A stretch of 28,377 bases of DNA, from positions 1 to 28,377 of the forward strand of contig JADJMH010000011.1 of assembly GCA_016709675.1 (NCBI GenBank), in the 5' to 3' direction. A program made the translations under genes and the position numbers. The notes below the pieces were generated by a model. That model saw only the letters and a program-made list of their open reading frames with translations, was not told where the DNA came from and did no database searches. This DNA comes from Candidatus Accumulibacter proximus (GTDB taxonomy: Bacteria > Pseudomonadota > Gammaproteobacteria > Burkholderiales > Rhodocyclaceae). Positions 1 through 8,784 of the stretch are shown piece after piece (the first letter of the stretch is position 1; every line of letters begins with the position of its first letter).

Positions 1-122
1 CGCCATGTTCCACCAACTTTGAAGGCAGGAATCTTTTTGGCAGCTGCAAGCCGATAGATCGTCCGTTCTGTGACCTTCAGATATTCCGCGACCTGCTTGA
101 TGGTGAGGATCGCCTCCTCCAC
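1..122 (-). CDS. Excisionase-family helix-turn-helix protein (3' end outside window)
   Basis: About 40 residues are visible, reading MEEAILTIKQVAEYLKVTER and then TIYRLAAAKKIPAFKVGG. This is the HTH_17/MerR-like fold of AlpA and excisionase proteins: a 'TIKQVAEYL' first helix, 'TERTIYRL' recognition helix and 'KIPAFKVGGTWR' wing. The GTG at 122-120 is the only start downstream of an in-frame TGA (143-141). The family binds DNA and acts as a recombination directionality factor or small regulator. Its place inside a conjugative element fits either role. The C-terminus is cut by the window edge, so the full length is unknown. Confidence 0.7.
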   Translation of the reverse strand, partial: MEEAILTIKQVAEYLKVTERTIYRLAAAKKIPAFKVGGTW

Positions 123-242
123 TGGTACGTGTCGACATAATCAATAGCCAAAGTTGCGTAAACAGGGCAGAATAGTACAAAATTGTCAAGATCGGCCAAT
201 GACGCTATCGCTGGTCGGCTTAGGGGATTATCTTCCCACATA

Positions 243-259
243 GGCTCATGGGGTGAGCC
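243..259 (-). terminator. Hairpin at the 3' end of the YbjQ-like gene
   Basis: GGCTCA and TGAGCC pair around a 5-base loop, and the stop codon of the minus-strand gene lies inside the structure. There is no U-tract after it, so it is a weak terminator candidate. The same 15 bases also resemble the dyad motif at 14121 and 16866. Confidence 0.3.
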
Positions 260-851
260 TGTTATACGAACGATACTTGTACGGGGATCGGCCGTAGAGT
301 TGTAGCTGACGGCCCGCTACCTGCGATCCTACGAATGCGCGCAATGTGAAGTGATACGGCGAATACGGCGTTACGCACAGTTTCTCCCGCGTTTCATATC
401 CCCTATCACGTATTGACCGTGACCGCCGTCCCCGCATATGCCACGCGCGAGATTCGCCACTGCGATCCGCCTGATCGTAGTGGGCATTGATCTTCTTGAT
501 GCCGACAACTGCATTGGCACCAATACCAACCGCCTTCTGTGCCAACCCGAACAATGCTTCCTTTTCTGCGATGCGGTATTCACAATCTGATGCCGCCTCT
601 GTCTCTGAAAAAAATTCGACATAACCAATCGTCTTGACAATCCTGCCGCCGAACAACGTATCCGTTGTGACGAACAATATCTGGCTCTTGATCAAATCGA
701 GTTCGCGCTCGAGTTGAACGATCCGTGGCACTGCCGTGGTTCTGGATCTGCGATTCCAGCGTAACAAGGCAGCACCAGCTAGTAGTAAAGCGAATAGCGG
801 TAACGCGCCAAACAGGCTGTTAGTTTGAGTCGCAGCAGCGGCGATAGTCAT
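246..851 (-). CDS. Membrane-anchored YbjQ/UPF0145-like protein
   Basis: A 201-residue protein. Residues about 12-32 form one hydrophobic segment (LFGALPLFALLLAGAALLRW), followed by a basic stretch, so it is probably a single-pass anchored protein. The central part (FVTTDTLFGGRIVKTIGYVE, then LAQKAVGIGANAVVGIKKI) resembles the YbjQ/UPF0145 fold: 'T..L.G..I....G.V' followed by 'A..LGANAVVGI'. That family is sometimes called putative heavy-metal-binding, with no firm function. The C-terminal 70 residues are basic and Tyr-rich and match nothing I recognise. The ATG at 851 is preceded by a good ribosome site (GGAGG) 6 bases upstream. It is divergent from the peptidase gene at 1027. Family assignment moderate. 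Confidence 0.65.
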   Translation of the reverse strand: MTIAAAATQTNSLFGALPLFALLLAGAALLRWNRRSRTTAVPRIVQLERELDLIKSQILFVTTDTLFGGRIVKTIGYVEFFSETEAASDCEYRIAEKEALFGLAQKAVGIGANAVVGIKKINAHYDQADRSGESRAWHMRGRRSRSIRDRGYETREKLCVTPYSPYHFTLRAFVGSQVAGRQLQLYGRSPYKYRSYNRLTP

Positions 852-1026
852 TGGTACCTCCGATCAGTTTTGGCCCAGCTTCGCACAGTTCCTAAAAACC
901 GCAAGAACAGGTGGGACAACCGCTGCTTGTAGGATGCCCACCGCTCAGGTCTCGTGCACTTGAAATGTGTCTTTGCCGGGCGCATTTCGAGAATTGCTCG
1001 GCAGGTCGCATCGATACAGTGGCACC

Positions 1027-1509
1027 ATGCATATCCGTCTTTTCAATCTGTCTGGGCGCTGGTTTCCGGTTGTCCTTTGGGTCATGGCAGCCCATTTGGC
1101 ATTTGGCCGCGCTTATCTCGTCGCCCTGAATCTCACCGAAAGTCTTCCTGGCACCATTTTTCTTGTCGAGAAAGGCGTCACGCCAGCACGCGGAGAGTTG
1201 GTTGCCTTCAGATGGGAGGCAAACTGGCCTTATCCCCACGGGAGCATCTTCGTCAAAAAGTTGATCGGACTGCCCGGTTCAGTCGTCACGGCGAATGGCC
1301 GAGACTTTTTCGTAGACGGCAATTCAGTCGGCCGTGCGAAGGAAAGAGCCCGAACCGGAGAGCCACTGGATATTGGCCTCATCGGCACAATTCCGGAAGG
1401 GCACTACTACGTTGCCGGCTCACATCCCGACAGCCTTGATTCACGGTACCGGCTTACCGGCTGGATTGGCCGGAATCAAATCATCGGGAAAGCGCATCGG
1501 ATTTTCTGA
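1027..1509 (+). CDS. TraF/TrhF-type conjugative signal peptidase (family S26)
   Basis: A 160-residue membrane-bound serine peptidase of family S26, the type that matures pilin or other exported subunits of conjugation systems. After an N-terminal transmembrane segment (about residues 13-34) comes the nucleophile box ESLPGTIFLV, with Ser39 as catalytic serine. The general-base box is VKKLIGLPG, with Lys77 aligned to the LepB lysine. The C-terminal box GSHPDSLDSRY is also present. Length fits the TraF group, which is shorter than housekeeping LepB. I chose the ATG at 1027 because it places the anchor normally; a GTG at 967 in the same frame would add 20 residues. In F-type systems this gene usually sits just before traW; here several genes intervene. 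Confidence 0.85.
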   Translation: MHIRLFNLSGRWFPVVLWVMAAHLAFGRAYLVALNLTESLPGTIFLVEKGVTPARGELVAFRWEANWPYPHGSIFVKKLIGLPGSVVTANGRDFFVDGNSVGRAKERARTGEPLDIGLIGTIPEGHYYVAGSHPDSLDSRYRLTGWIGRNQIIGKAHRIF

Positions 1510-1520
1510 CGTGGGACACA

Positions 1521-1850
1521 TTGGGTTTTCGGAAATGGAATCGGAGCGCGCCATTGGAGGTCATCCAAAGATCAAAGCGCCTTTGGATAGCTGTCCTTCA
1601 TCAAGCGATCGAAGATGCGAAAGGCAACGTGAGGTCAATCGAGAAATAGGAGAGAAGTATTGGCGGCATACAGCGCGAAGCCGTGATATGGATTTTTCAT
1701 GGTATTTCCAATGCCGCCAATTCCTTTAACTCGATCTGTGGCTTTCTGGATATTGATCCTGATCGGGCACGGCAGCGTCTTCGCGTTGTACTTGGGATTC
1801 GACGCGGCCTGGACAGAACACAGCAAGGCGTTGGCGAAAGGGATGGCTGA
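1521..1850 (+). pseudogene. Small regulator-like ORF interrupted by an in-frame TAG
   Basis: One frame stays open from a TTG at 1521 to TGA at 1848-1850 except for a TAG at 1647-1649. The first half reads LWIAVLHQAIEDAKGNVRSI. The second contains NSFNSICGFLDIDPDRARQR, which resembles the 'F..VC...G.DP..VR.RL' tail of small DNA-binding proteins seen in phages and conjugative elements. That similarity is a by-eye judgement. The frame across the TAG is continuous, so a single substitution (for instance from CAG) would account for the break. It lies between the S26 peptidase and the relaxase. The true start is uncertain. Confidence 0.35.
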
Positions 1851-1853
1851 CCT

Positions 1854-3836
1854 TTGCTAAGTTTCATCAGGAAGGCAGTTCGCCTTGATAGTCAAAGTCA
1901 GAAGCCTGTCGGCAAGCCTGCTGAGAATGACGCTGCGCAAACGGCAATCGACGAGGAGATCCCTCGGTATCCGCCGTTTATGAGAGGACTGCCGGCCACG
2001 GACCCACACAAACTTATCGAGACTCAGCGCGAGTTGATTGGTCAGATTCGCGAGGCAGGACTCGCCTCTCCCGACATATTCGAGCAGTTCTACCTGGAGT
2101 CTCTGCGTCGATTTGCCTCCTACGCGCATCTCTTGCCGGCAAGCCAAACTCATCATCACAGGGGGCAGGCGGGTTGCTTCGTCATGCTGCCGAGGTCGCC
2201 CTGTGGTCGCTTCAATCTGGGGATCGAGTATTACTGCCTGGAGAGCAGGCGCCCCGGAGACGACGTGAGCTAGAACCACGGTGGCACCTTTGCCGTGTTT
2301 CTAGCGGCACTTTGCCTACGATGTGGGTAAGCCGGTGACAGACCTTGTCGTTACTAGCAGAGATGGAGCGAAAGTCTGGAACCCATTCGTGGAAGACCTT
2401 TACTCTTGGGCCAGCAGGCACGGCGTTGATCGCTACTTCCTGCATTGGCGTGAGAATCGTGCGAAAAAGCATACGGCGATTTCTTCTCTGATTGCTGAGC
2501 GCATCATCAGTCCAAAGGGCCTTGCCTGGATTGCGGAGGGGGACACAGAACTCGTACTCTGGATGATGGAAACAATTAACGGGCACCCCAGTGCTGAGAA
2601 TCTGATACACGATCTCGTGATCCGCTCAGACCAGGTCAGTGTCGAACGAGACCTGCGAAATCTTGGCGTTGCGTTTACCGGCTATGAGATCGGTCTTCCG
2701 GTGGAACGGTTCCTGGTGGACATCATGCGCAGACTTGTCCGGGATGGAACCTGGGGAATCAATGAACCTGGCTCACGCCTCTGGCTCATTGACGGGCATC
2801 TCTATTTAATCTGGCCTGCGGCAGGCGAAGAAATGGCGGCCATCATCAATCAGGAAAAAATTCCGGGCTTGCCACGAACCCCGAACAGCATTCTGGACAT
2901 GCTCGTTGATCGGAAGCTGGCGAATGTTCGCGAGGATCGGACTGACGGGAATCGCTACTGGGTGATTGCCCCGATGTGCTAGTCGAGAAGATACCCAATA
3001 TCCGACTGACTGCCATCAGGTTGCGTGATACTGCTCTGGTCATCGATCCAGCCCCATCATCGGTCCCTGGAAAATTCTCGACTTGGAGGAAATTCCCAAA
3101 GATGCCAAGTATCTCTTCTCAAAATTGCCTGCCGATGCGGAGCCCCGCAGTGCCACCCGCGCCCATTAGGGCGCCGGTTCAATCCGAAAAGGTGAATGCC
3201 AAGCCACCGGAAGAAGTTGTCGATCGGCTCGACGGACCTGTCGGCGAAGCACTGAAGGCACTTGCCGAAGACATTCAAACCGGCGAAAAATCATCCGAGA
3301 CATTGACTCACATCGACTCCTCCGGTGTGCTGTGTCTCAAGTGGCCAGACGCGCTCAATGGCTACGGGTTGGAGAACAAATCGATTCTCGATGAACTGTC
3401 GCGCCGAAACTGGCTGGTTCTTGATCCATTGTCGCCGTTTCGCAAGGTGGTGGAGATCGAGATCGACGGTGGCAAGACGTGGAAGGTTGTTCGACTTCAG
3501 CCAGTGGTGAAACAGCTCATGGCGATCGGGAAAACGCCGCCAGAACCATCAACCGTATCGACATCATCCGCTGATGCTGTTCAGCTATCCAAGCCAGTTC
3601 AGGGCGAGATTGAGGGAATAGGCGAAGACACGCGACTTGCATTGATACAAAGTATCGTCACCACCTTGCGGGAAGGGGTGAGAGAAGGCATCCTAACGGC
3701 AGATGCGGATGGAGCCTTCGTCTGGATTCAATCCCGGAAAGCCGAGCCTTTTTTGGTAGAGCGACTCCAGGTAAATCAAATGTCAATAATGCGTTTGGGC
3801 AGCGTCGTTCCTGACGTGTTTATGTGCCAGACCTGA
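1854..3836 (+). pseudogene. traI: MobH-family relaxase TraI (TraI_2), broken by several frameshifts
   Basis: The conjugative relaxase nicks oriT and pilots single-stranded DNA. The first segment has the MobH signature YPPFMRGLP, then RRFASYAHLLPASQTHHHRG with the three-histidine motif. A second frame continues GLLRHAAEVALWSLQSGDRV. Removing one base near 2317 restores an HD-type 'CHDVGK'. The next segment (from 2323) has KPVTDLVVTSRDGAKVWNPF, and the C-terminal domain (TraI_2_C) shows CLKWPDALNGYGLENKSILD. Shifts lie near 2172 (G run), 2290 (T run), 2317, 2970 (C run), 3072 (A run) and 3150. Summed length, about 660 codons, equals an intact family member. The TTG start at 1854 is approximate. 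Sequencing indels are more likely than decay. Confidence 0.8.
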
Positions 3837-3896
3837 AAAAAGGCATATTCCTATCGAATACCGGCTATGCCGTCAGTAGGGTAAATTATTCAGAGA

Positions 3897-4766
3897 ATGC
3901 ACACGCACCAGCGAACAGAAGTTGATCGCTTTCTTGCCAGCGGCCACTACGACAACGGCTTTGAGACTTGGCCAGGCGATACGTTCGTGGAGCGTGCGAC
4001 GTGCGGAAGTGCTGCACTGCGTTGCGCACTCATTTCAGAGGTACTGCAGCGGACCGGGTGTGCAGCCGTCCCCGCATTCCTCGAAAATGCCGACTTGAAG
4101 GTGTTCGCCCACGCGAAACTTGCGCCCATGGTGCAAGGGCTGTTCCCGCAGCGAGAACGCATGATCGTCCTCGAAAGGCTTGAGCGGTCTGTTGTCTTTC
4201 TCACGCCGGCGACGATAGCAAGTACTTTCTCGAAAAAACGCCTTGGCTCAAGACAGCGTGGAATCTGGCAAATCTTTACCTCACAAGCTTTGATGCCAAA
4301 AACGGCTTCGACGATGCGCCAAATATTGTTGGCCTGAGCGAAGAGACGACCTGCTGTTCAGTCGAGTATTTTGATGCCAACAACCGCTTCGACGATTATG
4401 TGGTTCACGAGGCTGCCCACATTTTTCACAACTGCAAGCGAGAAACGCTCGGGCTGAACGCGACTCGTCATCGGGAGTGGCTGCTCGAGATTGATTTCGC
4501 CAAACGAGAAACGTTTGCCTATGCCTGCGAGGCTTACAGCCGAATTCTTGAGCTTGGCGAAACTCGTTCAACTCGAAACCAGCTTCTGTCAGAGCTTGTG
4601 GATGGGGCGATGCCGCCGGACGAGCGGGTACATGGTGCCGAGTATGTGGATATTCTGCGGGAGGCGGTTGTCGCCAGGAACGGCTGGAAATGCATCCGCG
4701 AGCGATGCTTCCTCCAGGCCAACCCGCCGCGAACAAGCGACCGAGAGACGATCTACCCCGACTTAG
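3897..4766 (+). pseudogene. HEAAH zinc-metallopeptidase-like protein, frameshifted
   Basis: The N-terminal frame (3897 to about 4205) reads EVDRFLASGHYDNGFETWPG and on. A second frame carries YFLEKTPWLKTAWNLANLYL and, at about 4400-4440, VVHEAAHIFHNCKRETLGL. HEAAH is the HExxH zinc-binding signature of metallopeptidases. The downstream 'REWLLEIDFAKRETFAYACEA' could supply a third ligand through its Glu or His, which is inference. A second shift near 4690 probably moves the end to the TAG at 4764-4766. The total is about 290 codons. I do not recognise a named family. It follows the relaxase on the same strand after a 60-base gap. Possible roles are cell-wall or protein processing during transfer. 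Confidence 0.5.
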
Positions 4767-5104
4767 CCCCAGAAAATTCCTGTCTGATCGGCATCCAGGG
4801 CCGCAAGCAGAGTGTCGAGGTCACGAGACGGCTTTGCTTGGTGATATCGATGCCATTTCGAGTTTCGGTCCGAGCAGAAAAGACCCCAGCTGCCATTATC
4901 TTCATACCGAAATTGAGCGATAGGAACGGTCACCCACGTCCCCGGCTGTGAAAACGCAATACGCTCTTCATTGAGCGTCACGCTGTTTCCGCGAATGGCG
5001 AAACTCAACCTCACCTGATCCCGTACATGATGCGGAATCCTCTTCTCGCAGTAAGCGCCGAGTTTGATTTCGACCAATCGCTTGGTCAGTACTGGCAATG
5101 CCAC
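4763..5104 (-). CDS. DUF3024-family protein
   Basis: A 113-residue soluble protein of unknown function. The family pattern is clear in the C-terminal half: FRYEDNGSWGLFCSDRNSKW, then HRYHQAKPSRDLDTLLAALD and a closing DQTGIFWG. The GTG start at 5104 has a strong ribosome site (GAAGGGAG) six bases upstream. It points against the conjugation genes on both sides and ends against the metallopeptidase-like gene, so it looks like an independently expressed insert between relaxase and pilus genes. No catalytic residues are obvious. Confidence 0.8.
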   Translation of the reverse strand: MALPVLTKRLVEIKLGAYCEKRIPHHVRDQVRLSFAIRGNSVTLNEERIAFSQPGTWVTVPIAQFRYEDNGSWGLFCSDRNSKWHRYHQAKPSRDLDTLLAALDADQTGIFWG

Positions 5105-5260
5105 CGAATGCTCCCTTCAAGGCCAGATGCGATGCTACCGCAGCATGTCCTGATTATTGAAGACGCATTGAAGCTGATGTGACTTGCGGTGCCGAAATGC
5201 GCCCGAAAAAGGCGCATTTCAAAAGCCATCGTCGCGACCGTGCGACCAGAATCGATCCTC

Positions 5261-5884
5261 ATGTCGATTCATGCCCAACTCCTCGCCATGCTGCTTTTCA
5301 GCTTGATGCCTATCGCACACGCTGAAGAACTCGGTGTCGTCGGGCCGACCTACGATATTGCCGAAGCGGATCTGCTGGAAGTCATCCAGTCACGACTCGG
5401 TCGGATGGAAAAATCCGGCGAGCTTGCTAGGAAGCAAGGCGAATACCGCGATCGCGTCGTCGGTGCTATCGAGAAGCCAAAGCCTGTCCCCGGTCTTAAG
5501 GCGACAGCGGCCAAACGCACTTATTTCATCGACCCGACATGGACGCTGGATCGGGACATCCGTGGTGCAGATGGCGCGCTCCTGTTCGCGCGCGGACTGA
5601 AGGTGAATCCACTGGATCATGTATCTCTTCGCGAAAAGCTCGTCTTCTTCGATGGCAGGGATAGACGGCAGGTCTCCTTCGCCCGGCAGCTGTTGCGGAA
5701 TCAAGATCGAGCAGTAAAGCCGATTTTGGTCGCCGGCGAGCCATTGAATCTCATGCGTGACTGGAAACGCCAGGTTTTCTATGACCAGGGCGGGACACTG
5801 GTTCGCCGCCTGGGCATTCATCAGGTGCCAGCCGTCGTGACTCAAGACGGGAAGAGGTTAAGGGTCGATGAAGTCCTTCCGTGA
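5261..5884 (+). CDS. traW: F-type conjugative pilus assembly protein TraW
   Basis: A 207-residue periplasmic protein needed for F-pilus assembly, working with TraU and TrbC. The chosen ATG at 5261 gives a clean signal peptide (MSIHAQLLAMLLFSLMPIAH-A), cleaved before EELGVVG; an in-frame ATG at 5189 would place 24 extra residues before it. Family features are 'GPTYDIAEADLLEVI', 'KRTYFIDPTWTLDRDIRGAD', 'LFARGLKVNPLDHVSL' and the C-terminal thioredoxin-like 'LGIHQVPAVVTQDGKRLRV'. It overlaps traU by 17 bases, which indicates translational coupling, and opens the operon running to 11278. Confidence 0.92.
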   Translation: MSIHAQLLAMLLFSLMPIAHAEELGVVGPTYDIAEADLLEVIQSRLGRMEKSGELARKQGEYRDRVVGAIEKPKPVPGLKATAAKRTYFIDPTWTLDRDIRGADGALLFARGLKVNPLDHVSLREKLVFFDGRDRRQVSFARQLLRNQDRAVKPILVAGEPLNLMRDWKRQVFYDQGGTLVRRLGIHQVPAVVTQDGKRLRVDEVLP

Positions 5885-6882
5885 ATTCGCGCTCATCCTC
5901 GTGCTCGCCATTGCCGCTGGAGGGTCATCGCTGCCAGCGTATGCAACGGCGACCTGTACCGGCCGGTTTGCGAACCCGATCACGGATATCTGCTGGAGTT
6001 GCATGCTCCCCATCCGGTTCGGTGGCCTTGACCTGGTATCCATGGGGCAGGAAGACACACCCAACCCTGGCGGCTCCCCAGTTTGCATGTGCCCGTCGCA
6101 ATTGCGGGTGGGGTTCAAGGTCAGCTTCTGGGAACCGGTTCGTCGCGTGGATGTCGTGCGTCGGCCGTTTTGCATGACCAGTCTCGGCGGCGTTGAGCTG
6201 AACCCCGGGTTTGATGCGCCGCGAGGTTCGCGCTTCAGCCAGGATAGCACCTCGACCTCATCCTTCTATCAGGTGCATTGGTATATCGACCCAATCATCT
6301 TCTGGCTGGAAGCCATTTTCGACAATGCCTGTCTGGAGCAGATCCTTCGATGTGGCCTACCTCACCGAACTCGATCCAATGTGGCACGACGATGAACTGA
6401 CGTTCATTTTCAATCCAGATGTCACTTTGTTCGGCAATCTGCCGGCCCGTGCTGCCTGTGCTGCGGATTGTGTTGCGGCAACAGCGGGGTTCCCACTGAA
6501 CACGTTGTTCTGGTGTGCGGGATGCCAAGGAAGCCTCTATCCACTTAACGGAAACGTGCAGGCACATATTGGCGGTGTCCAGGCATCCAGTCTGGAGATG
6601 ACCCGCCTGATTGCGAAGATGCATCGTGAGGGGCTGATGTGGGCGGCATCCGGCGAGGACGGGCTCTGTGGCTATTACCCGCAGCCGATCATGGACAAGA
6701 CCGGCTACAAGTACCAGATGCTGTACCCGATCCCGCAGACGGCGAAGATCGCTGGCAAATGTTGCCAGCCCCTGGGACGATCGACGGTCCTTTGGGGGGC
6801 AGGCAAGGAATACCCTTTTGAAGGCGAGGACTTCGCCTACATGGTTTTTCGAAAACGCAACTGCTGCCAAGGGGCCTTTTGA
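5868..6882 (+). pseudogene. traU: F-type conjugative transfer protein TraU, one frameshift
   Basis: TraU is a periplasmic protein required for F-pilus assembly and DNA transfer. The start at 5868 lies inside traW. A signal peptide precedes TCTGRFANPITDICWSCMLP, and the rest is Cys-rich (FGGLDLVSMGQEDTPNPGGS, PVCMCPSQ). The first frame is good up to NACLEQ near 6335. The next frame resumes SFDVAYLTELDPMWHDDELT and runs to FRKRNCCQGAF with stop at 6882. A single indel between 6335 and 6345 restores about 338 residues, the usual TraU length. Because trbC starts immediately after and is intact, a sequencing error is plausible. Confidence 0.88.
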
Positions 6883-6886
6883 AACC

Positions 6887-7588
6887 ATGAATCAATATCG
6901 ATGCGGCGTACTCATCGCAGCTTCAATTGCGTGTTCAGTGTCGAGCATTGCATGGGCGCAGGCTGTGCTGCCAAGCGATGGCGACATGCGCGTGGCGCGG
7001 CAACGTATGGAGGAGGCTCTTAAGGGGATGGGGCCGGCAAGAGTAGCGAATCCGTTGTCTGTGCCGAAAACTGACGCATTACCGAAGCCAGTAGCCAAGA
7101 GTCCGGACATTTCCCAGATCGCAGAGTCCTATCGCCATGCGTCTCCGCCCAGATCAGAAATGCCATCTGACATCCCTGAGCTGATGGTCTTCGTCTCGTT
7201 CTCGATGCCGAAGGAAGCGCTTGAGCGAATCGTCGCCCAGTCGGAAAAGTCGGGCGCCGTCCTCGTCCTTCGCGGTCTCAAAGGCAACTCCCTGAGCCGA
7301 ATGGGGGAGGAACTGGCCGCCCTGGTCGGGAAGAGAAATGTCACAGCCATTATTCATCCCCCAGCCTTCAAACAGTTCAAGGTGGCTCAAGTACCGGCGT
7401 TGGTAATCGCCCGGTCCGGGCAAGCGACCAAGATTGGTGAGGACGGATGCGCTGCTCCGGCAAGCTATATCAAGGTTGATGGCGACGTTGGTCAGGACTA
7501 CGCCCTTGATCTCATTGAACGCCAAGCACCGAACTGGGCAGAAGCGGCAAGGCGCTATGCCGCAAGATTGGCTGGGGCTCGTCCGTGA
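6887..7588 (+). CDS. trbC: F-type pilin assembly protein TrbC
   Basis: A 233-residue exported protein. The signal peptide covers about residues 1-25 (MNQYRCGVLIAASIACSVSS, cleaved after AWA-QA). The conserved C-terminal half has the thioredoxin-fold TrbC pattern 'ELMVFVSFSMPKEALERIVA', 'GAVLVLRGLKGNSLSRMGEE', 'IHPPAFKQFKVAQVPALVIA' and 'SYIKVDGDVGQDYALDLIE'. TrbC works with TraW in pilus assembly. The ATG lies 4 bases after the traU stop. Its end overlaps the next gene's GTG (GTGA), showing coupling. Confidence 0.92.
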   Translation: MNQYRCGVLIAASIACSVSSIAWAQAVLPSDGDMRVARQRMEEALKGMGPARVANPLSVPKTDALPKPVAKSPDISQIAESYRHASPPRSEMPSDIPELMVFVSFSMPKEALERIVAQSEKSGAVLVLRGLKGNSLSRMGEELAALVGKRNVTAIIHPPAFKQFKVAQVPALVIARSGQATKIGEDGCAAPASYIKVDGDVGQDYALDLIERQAPNWAEAARRYAARLAGARP

Positions 7589-8784
7589 GGTGCCTATTTG
7601 TCTGGTGCATGGTTTTCATGGCGACCGCGACCAACGCGGTAGCACAGGGCTACGACGCAGGTACGGCATTCACTGAGGGCAGGGCGCTTGGATCAGGCTC
7701 GATCAATGGTGCCTTTCAGGGCATCGGTAGCGGGAATGCCGCGTCCATGGTCCCAGGTTACGGTCAGAGTGCCACGCAAACTCAGTTGTTCCAAGGCGGG
7801 CAGGGTCAGCTATCTGGACCCGGTGTCACCAAGGTTACGGACTGCGCTAGCCAAGTGCCGGATGCCGACACCTATCGGCGGCAGGAGTGTGATGCAGTGA
7901 ATTTTGTGGCGCGCAACCCGAGCGTGAGGCCTGCTTTCTCGATTGATCGTGCCACCGATCCTCTGATCAGTCGTGCCAATTCCATCGCCAGCAACCCAAC
8001 CTTGCAGGTCAATGGCGTCAATATCGGGGCGACTACGGAGCAGTGCCGTGTGGTGACGGAGACCACGCCGGCGACGTTTTCGACAGAGGTCTGTACCGAG
8101 TACCGGCCCGTGAGCAGTAATTTCTGTTCGACTGCCCGCCAGATCGCCGTCGATCAACATCATCTGTACCAATGTGTCGAGCAGATGCAAACGCTCAGCG
8201 ATGCCACCTGCTACATCGGTCGGCAGATTGCGGTGAACACCAGCTACAACTATCAATGCAACCAAACGGTGCAGGGATATGAAACGTTGAGCTGTCGGCG
8301 TGGAGTGTCGGCCACAGTCGGGTTTGGCCAATGCACGCCCGGCGCCTGGCTGGGAAGGGCCGCGTTCATGGATTGCAGCTGGTGCGTAGACCCGTACATG
8401 GCCATGAACATCTTCTGCGGAAGCGATGGCCGGTCGTACGTGGTGGAACCTTACCGATCCTACGATGGTGTGAATCGCTACGACTACAACTGGATTGGCT
8501 ATCCATGGGACGGGAGTTACGGCCGGTTCCCGGTTGCGGTGGCTCCAGGGCAGTCGGTTACCGACTATTACGTCAGCAACCTCGGGTTCGGCTGCAATCT
8601 CTATGTGTATTTCAGCGTCAGCTGCAGCTCAACGACCTGCACGCCTTCGATGCGCAATGTCAGTTCCGGGTGCAATTCCTCAGGAGGAACTGGTACTGGG
8701 GCGCCACTCCAATTGCCGATGTCAAAAACCGTCAGCAGTTGGACATCCAATGAGTGCGCCACTCTGCAGCAGCGGGCACAGTAA
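7585..8784 (+). CDS. Secreted Cys-rich conjugation protein (TraN-like partner)
   Basis: A 399-residue exported protein with a GTG start overlapping the trbC stop. An N-terminal signal is cleaved near ATNAVAQ. Residues about 20-80 are Gly/Ser/Gln-rich, and the rest is Cys-rich and Tyr-rich, with paired motifs 'FCSTARQIAVDQHHLYQCVE' and 'CYIGRQIAVNTSYNYQCNQ' that look like an internal duplication. It ends at TAA overlapping the traN ATG (TAATG). Its place and cysteine spacing suggest an outer-membrane or extracellular mating-pair factor, perhaps a piece of a larger TraN split in two. I do not recognise a precise family; the function is inferred from operon position. Confidence 0.7.
   Translation: MRCLFVWCMVFMATATNAVAQGYDAGTAFTEGRALGSGSINGAFQGIGSGNAASMVPGYGQSATQTQLFQGGQGQLSGPGVTKVTDCASQVPDADTYRRQECDAVNFVARNPSVRPAFSIDRATDPLISRANSIASNPTLQVNGVNIGATTEQCRVVTETTPATFSTEVCTEYRPVSSNFCSTARQIAVDQHHLYQCVEQMQTLSDATCYIGRQIAVNTSYNYQCNQTVQGYETLSCRRGVSATVGFGQCTPGAWLGRAAFMDCSWCVDPYMAMNIFCGSDGRSYVVEPYRSYDGVNRYDYNWIGYPWDGSYGRFPVAVAPGQSVTDYYVSNLGFGCNLYVYFSVSCSSTTCTPSMRNVSSGCNSSGGTGTGAPLQLPMSKTVSSWTSNECATLQQRAQ

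Noticed and set aside
1699..1860. A 49- to 53-residue ORF with a hydrophobic middle whose stop overlaps the relaxase start
   Set aside because: The alternative frame over the same bases encodes the regulator-like DPDRARQRL motif, and no ribosome site precedes the small ORF. It remains possible but is less convincing.
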